Part shown: one piece after another, positions 7,575 through 8,891 of the stretch | Numbering within the stretch: the stretch's first letter is position 1 | Layout: the number at the start of each line of letters is the position of its first letter | NCBI GenBank assembly: GCA_031259905.1 | Contig: JAIRKS010000010.1 | Span: 1 to 8,891, forward strand | DNA: 8,891 nt | Direction of reading: 5' to 3' | Source: Odoribacteraceae bacterium | GTDB lineage: Bacteria > Bacteroidota > Bacteroidia > Bacteroidales > Marinifilaceae | Made by a program: the position numbers and the translations under genes | The notes under the pieces: model-generated | The model's database searches: none | Told to the model about the DNA's origin: nothing | What the model saw: the letters and a program-made list of their open reading frames with translations, nothing else

Positions 7575-8492
7575 GTCGAGCGTCGACCTGACGGCATCGG
7601 CGGAGCGCGCGAGCAGCTCCCTCTCCTCGTCGTCGAGGTGAATCTCTATAACCCTCTCGATGCCGTTCCTGCCGAGCACGACGGGCACGCCGAGGTAGAT
7701 GTTCTTCATGCCGTACTCCCCGTCGAGGTACGCGCACGCCGGCACGACGCGCCGCTGGTCCCTGACGATCGCCTCCACCATCAACGCCGCGGCATTCCCC
7801 GGCGCGTACCACGCCGACGTGCCCACGAGCTTGACGATCTCGCCGCCGCCGGAGCGCGTGCGCTCGATGATCGCGTCGAGGCGCTGGCGGTCGATCAACT
7901 GGCTGACGGGAATCCCGCTGACGGTGGTGTAGCGCGGCAGCGGCACCATCGTGTCGCCGTGCCCGCCGAGGAGCATCGCGTGGATGTCTCCCGGCGCGAC
8001 GGCCAGCGCCTCGGCGAGGAACGCCACGTACCGCGCGGCGTCTAACACGCCCGCCATGCCGAAGACCCTGGAGGAGGGGAAGCGCGTCGTCAGGTAGGCG
8101 CGGTAACACATCGCGTCCAGCGGGTTGGAGACGACGATGATCTTCGCGTCGGGGGAGTAGCGGGCGACGTTCCCCGCGACGTCGTGCACGATGCCGGCGT
8201 TGATGGAGATCAAATCGTCGCGGCTCATGCCCGGCTTGCGGGGGACGCCGGAGGTGATGACGACGACGTCCGAACCGGCGGAGGCCGCGTAGTCGTTACT
8301 GACACCTTTTATATATGTACCGTACGACCTCACCGGTGCCGTCTGCCACATGTCGAGGGCCTTCCCCTCGGCGAGTCCTTCTTTAATATCGAGCAGGATG
8401 ACCTCGTTGACGAGGTCTTTCTCCGCGATCGCGTACGCGCACGTGGCGCCGACGTTCCCTGCTCCCACTACTGTTACTTTCATGTTCTTCAT
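7560..8492 (-). CDS. mdh: Malate dehydrogenase, NAD-dependent, LDH-like type
   Basis: A 310-residue cytoplasmic enzyme interconverting malate and oxaloacetate with NAD. The Rossmann glycine motif GAGNVG lies at 10-15, and the cofactor-selecting Asp35 in VILLDIKEG favours NAD over NADP. The active-site loop is PRKPGMSR (84-91); Arg85, where lactate dehydrogenases carry Gln, marks it as a malate enzyme. VSNPLD is at 121-126, the catalytic pair is Asp151 and His178 (GGHGD), and Arg154 also binds substrate. Length agrees with Bacteroidales Mdh (about 313). ATG 8492 follows an A-rich leader typical of the phylum; ATG 8483, giving MKVTVVGAG, is nearly as likely and differs by three residues. The frame stays open to 8621, but that stretch is AT-rich leader containing the putative promoter. 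The gene has its own promoter candidate and terminator. Confidence 0.93.
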   Translation of the reverse strand: MKNMKVTVVGAGNVGATCAYAIAEKDLVNEVILLDIKEGLAEGKALDMWQTAPVRSYGTYIKGVSNDYAASAGSDVVVITSGVPRKPGMSRDDLISINAGIVHDVAGNVARYSPDAKIIVVSNPLDAMCYRAYLTTRFPSSRVFGMAGVLDAARYVAFLAEALAVAPGDIHAMLLGGHGDTMVPLPRYTTVSGIPVSQLIDRQRLDAIIERTRSGGGEIVKLVGTSAWYAPGNAAALMVEAIVRDQRRVVPACAYLDGEYGMKNIYLGVPVVLGRNGIERVIEIHLDDEERELLARSADAVRSTLDAIVP

Positions 8493-8686
8493 TTTTAATG
8501 TTAGTATCTCGATTGTCCCTTGTACGGGGCAACGAATGTAAGCATTTTTCCCGTGAATGGAAAATTTTTTCCCACCAGCACACGCGCGAAAAAATAACTG
8601 GAAAAATTGACGGACAATCACGAGATGATAAGAAATAACATGCTATATTCGCCACGTGATCTCGTAAGAACGAAATATGATGGAAT
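8493..8686. other. AT-rich intergenic region between mdh and the repeat array
   Basis: No protein-like frame or RNA gene is recognised here. The stretch is visibly much richer in A and T than the flanking genes. It holds the putative mdh promoter and two copies of GATTGTCC (8511-8518 on plus, 8612-8619 on minus); a near copy follows at 8711. It also holds a short inverted repeat, ACGAGAT (8620-8626) with ATCTCGT (8659-8665). On the plus strand TATATTCG (8644-8651) resembles a Bacteroidota -7 box, but no TTTG lies at the expected distance, so a divergent promoter is only a weak possibility. Confidence 0.5.
8533..8564 (-). promoter_or_regulatory. Putative Bacteroidota-type promoter of mdh
   Basis: On the minus strand TTTT (8564-8561) and TACATTCG (8540-8533) are separated by exactly 20 bases. 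The Bacteroidota primary-sigma consensus is TTTG, about 19-21 bases, TAnnTTTG, so the match is 3 of 4 and 5 of 6 fixed positions. Transcription would start near 8526, leaving a leader of about 35 bases before ATG 8492. A perfect inverted repeat, GGAAAA-TT-TTTTCC (8559-8572), overlaps the upstream element and could be an operator. Confidence 0.4.
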
Positions 8687-8891
8687 ATGATTAACAAATA
8701 CTCTCATATCATTGTCCGCCAATCATCCAACATTGGTCGCCAATCATCCAACATTGGCGACCAATCATCCATGATTGGCGGCCAATCATACAACATTGGC
8801 GGCCAATCATCCATGATTGGCGGCCAATCATGCAACATTGGCGGCCAATCATGCAACATTGGCGGCCAATCATCCATGATTGGCGGCCAAT
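8687..8891 (+). CDS. Possible heptapeptide-repeat small protein (3' end outside window)
   Basis: An open plus-strand frame begins at ATG 8687, directly after an in-frame TGA at 8678-8680, and is still open at the window edge (68 codons seen). It starts MINKYSHIIV and then repeats a seven-residue unit of form RQSSNIG, DQSSMIG, GQSYNIG, GQSCNIG. No membrane segment or known domain is visible. The repeat unit is 21 bases, so any frame without a stop yields such heptads, and at least one other plus frame and two minus frames are also open. Differences between units are mostly amino-acid-changing (TCC, TAC, TGC; AAC, ATG), which does not suggest selection on this protein. It may be a chance frame in a non-coding minisatellite. 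Confidence 0.3.
   Translation, partial: MINKYSHIIVRQSSNIGRQSSNIGDQSSMIGGQSYNIGGQSSMIGGQSCNIGGQSCNIGGQSSMIGGQ
8718..8891. repeat. 21-base tandem repeat array, 8 full units plus the start of a ninth, palindromic
   Basis: Units start at 8718, 8739, 8760, 8781, 8802, 8823, 8844, 8865 and 8886 (cut by the window edge). The core is of two kinds: A, CCAATCATNCAACATTGG, and B, CCAATCATCCATGATTGG, joined by CGG (TCG and CGA at the first two junctions). The order is A A B A B A A B. B is a perfect inverted repeat with 8-base arms, while A keeps 5-base arms. The junction ATTGGC-G-GCCAAT is also palindromic. The first two joints are the divergent ones, as expected at the edge of a tandem array. There are no unique spacers, so it is not a CRISPR. 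The function is unknown. Confidence 0.95.

Noticed and set aside
6147..8045. 632-codon open frame on the plus strand opposite phoH and mdh
   Set aside because: It lies antisense to two genes with intact catalytic motifs. Its translation is dominated by R, E, D, H, L and V with no domain, as expected from GC-rich antisense codons.
8493..8621. N-terminal extension of the mdh frame to ATG 8621
   Set aside because: The Rossmann fold begins at MKVTVVGAG. The extension overlaps the putative promoter and AT-rich leader and would add 43 residues not found in the family.
8644..8651. Plus-strand promoter for the repeat frame (TATATTCG)
   Set aside because: The -7-like box is acceptable, but no TTTG-like element lies 19-21 bases upstream, so it is left as a weak possibility only.
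8383..8697. 104-codon minus-strand frame overlapping the start of mdh
   Set aside because: It is out of frame with mdh, its second half is a shadow of the mdh coding sequence, and it shows no domain.
8718..8891. CRISPR array
   Set aside because: Repeats are directly contiguous with no unique spacers, and no cas gene is present.

Overview
The window most likely comes from a GC-rich member of the Bacteroidota, probably Bacteroidales. This is inferred from three things: a putative promoter of the TTTG / TAnnTTTG type upstream of the malate dehydrogenase gene; A-rich rather than Shine-Dalgarno leaders (for example TTAAAAATG at mdh); and the C-terminal tail at the left edge (GKTVYFALRWENTRGQKGPF), which resembles a small conserved Bacteroidales protein from memory. 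No species is assigned. Coding DNA is strongly GC-rich, which produces many long antisense open frames, including one of 632 codons opposite phoH and mdh. These are treated as shadows.

Layout, left to right. Positions 1-92 hold the 3' end of a plus-strand hypothetical gene. Seven of the other genes lie head-to-tail on the minus strand and are transcribed from right to left: malate dehydrogenase (8492-7560), a PIN-PhoH protein (7514-6174), a TolC-family outer-membrane factor (6155-4914), a HlyD-type periplasmic adaptor (4904-3978), two separate ABC ATPases (4003-3086 and 3071-2322) and two ABC-2 permeases (2317-1193 and 1196-117). From phoH onward the genes overlap or lie at most 18 bases apart, so they probably share transcripts. 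A hairpin plus a run of eight T overlaps the mdh stop codon and may separate mdh from the genes below it.

The six genes tolC to permease form a complete tripartite ABC-2 efflux system of the YbhG-YbhF-YbhS-YbhR type plus its outer-membrane channel. The substrate cannot be read from the sequence. The two ATPases look like the two halves of E. coli YbhF encoded separately. Their degenerate motifs fall into one composite ATP site, leaving the other site intact.

The right end (8493-8891) is AT-rich and differs in character. It contains a putative mdh promoter, three roughly 100-base-spaced copies of a GATTGTCC motif, and a 21-base tandem repeat array of more than eight units that runs off the window edge. 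Each unit and each unit junction is palindromic. The array is also open in a plus-strand frame beginning with ATG at 8687, which would encode a heptapeptide-repeat protein. Whether the array acts as DNA, RNA or protein is the most open question in the window.
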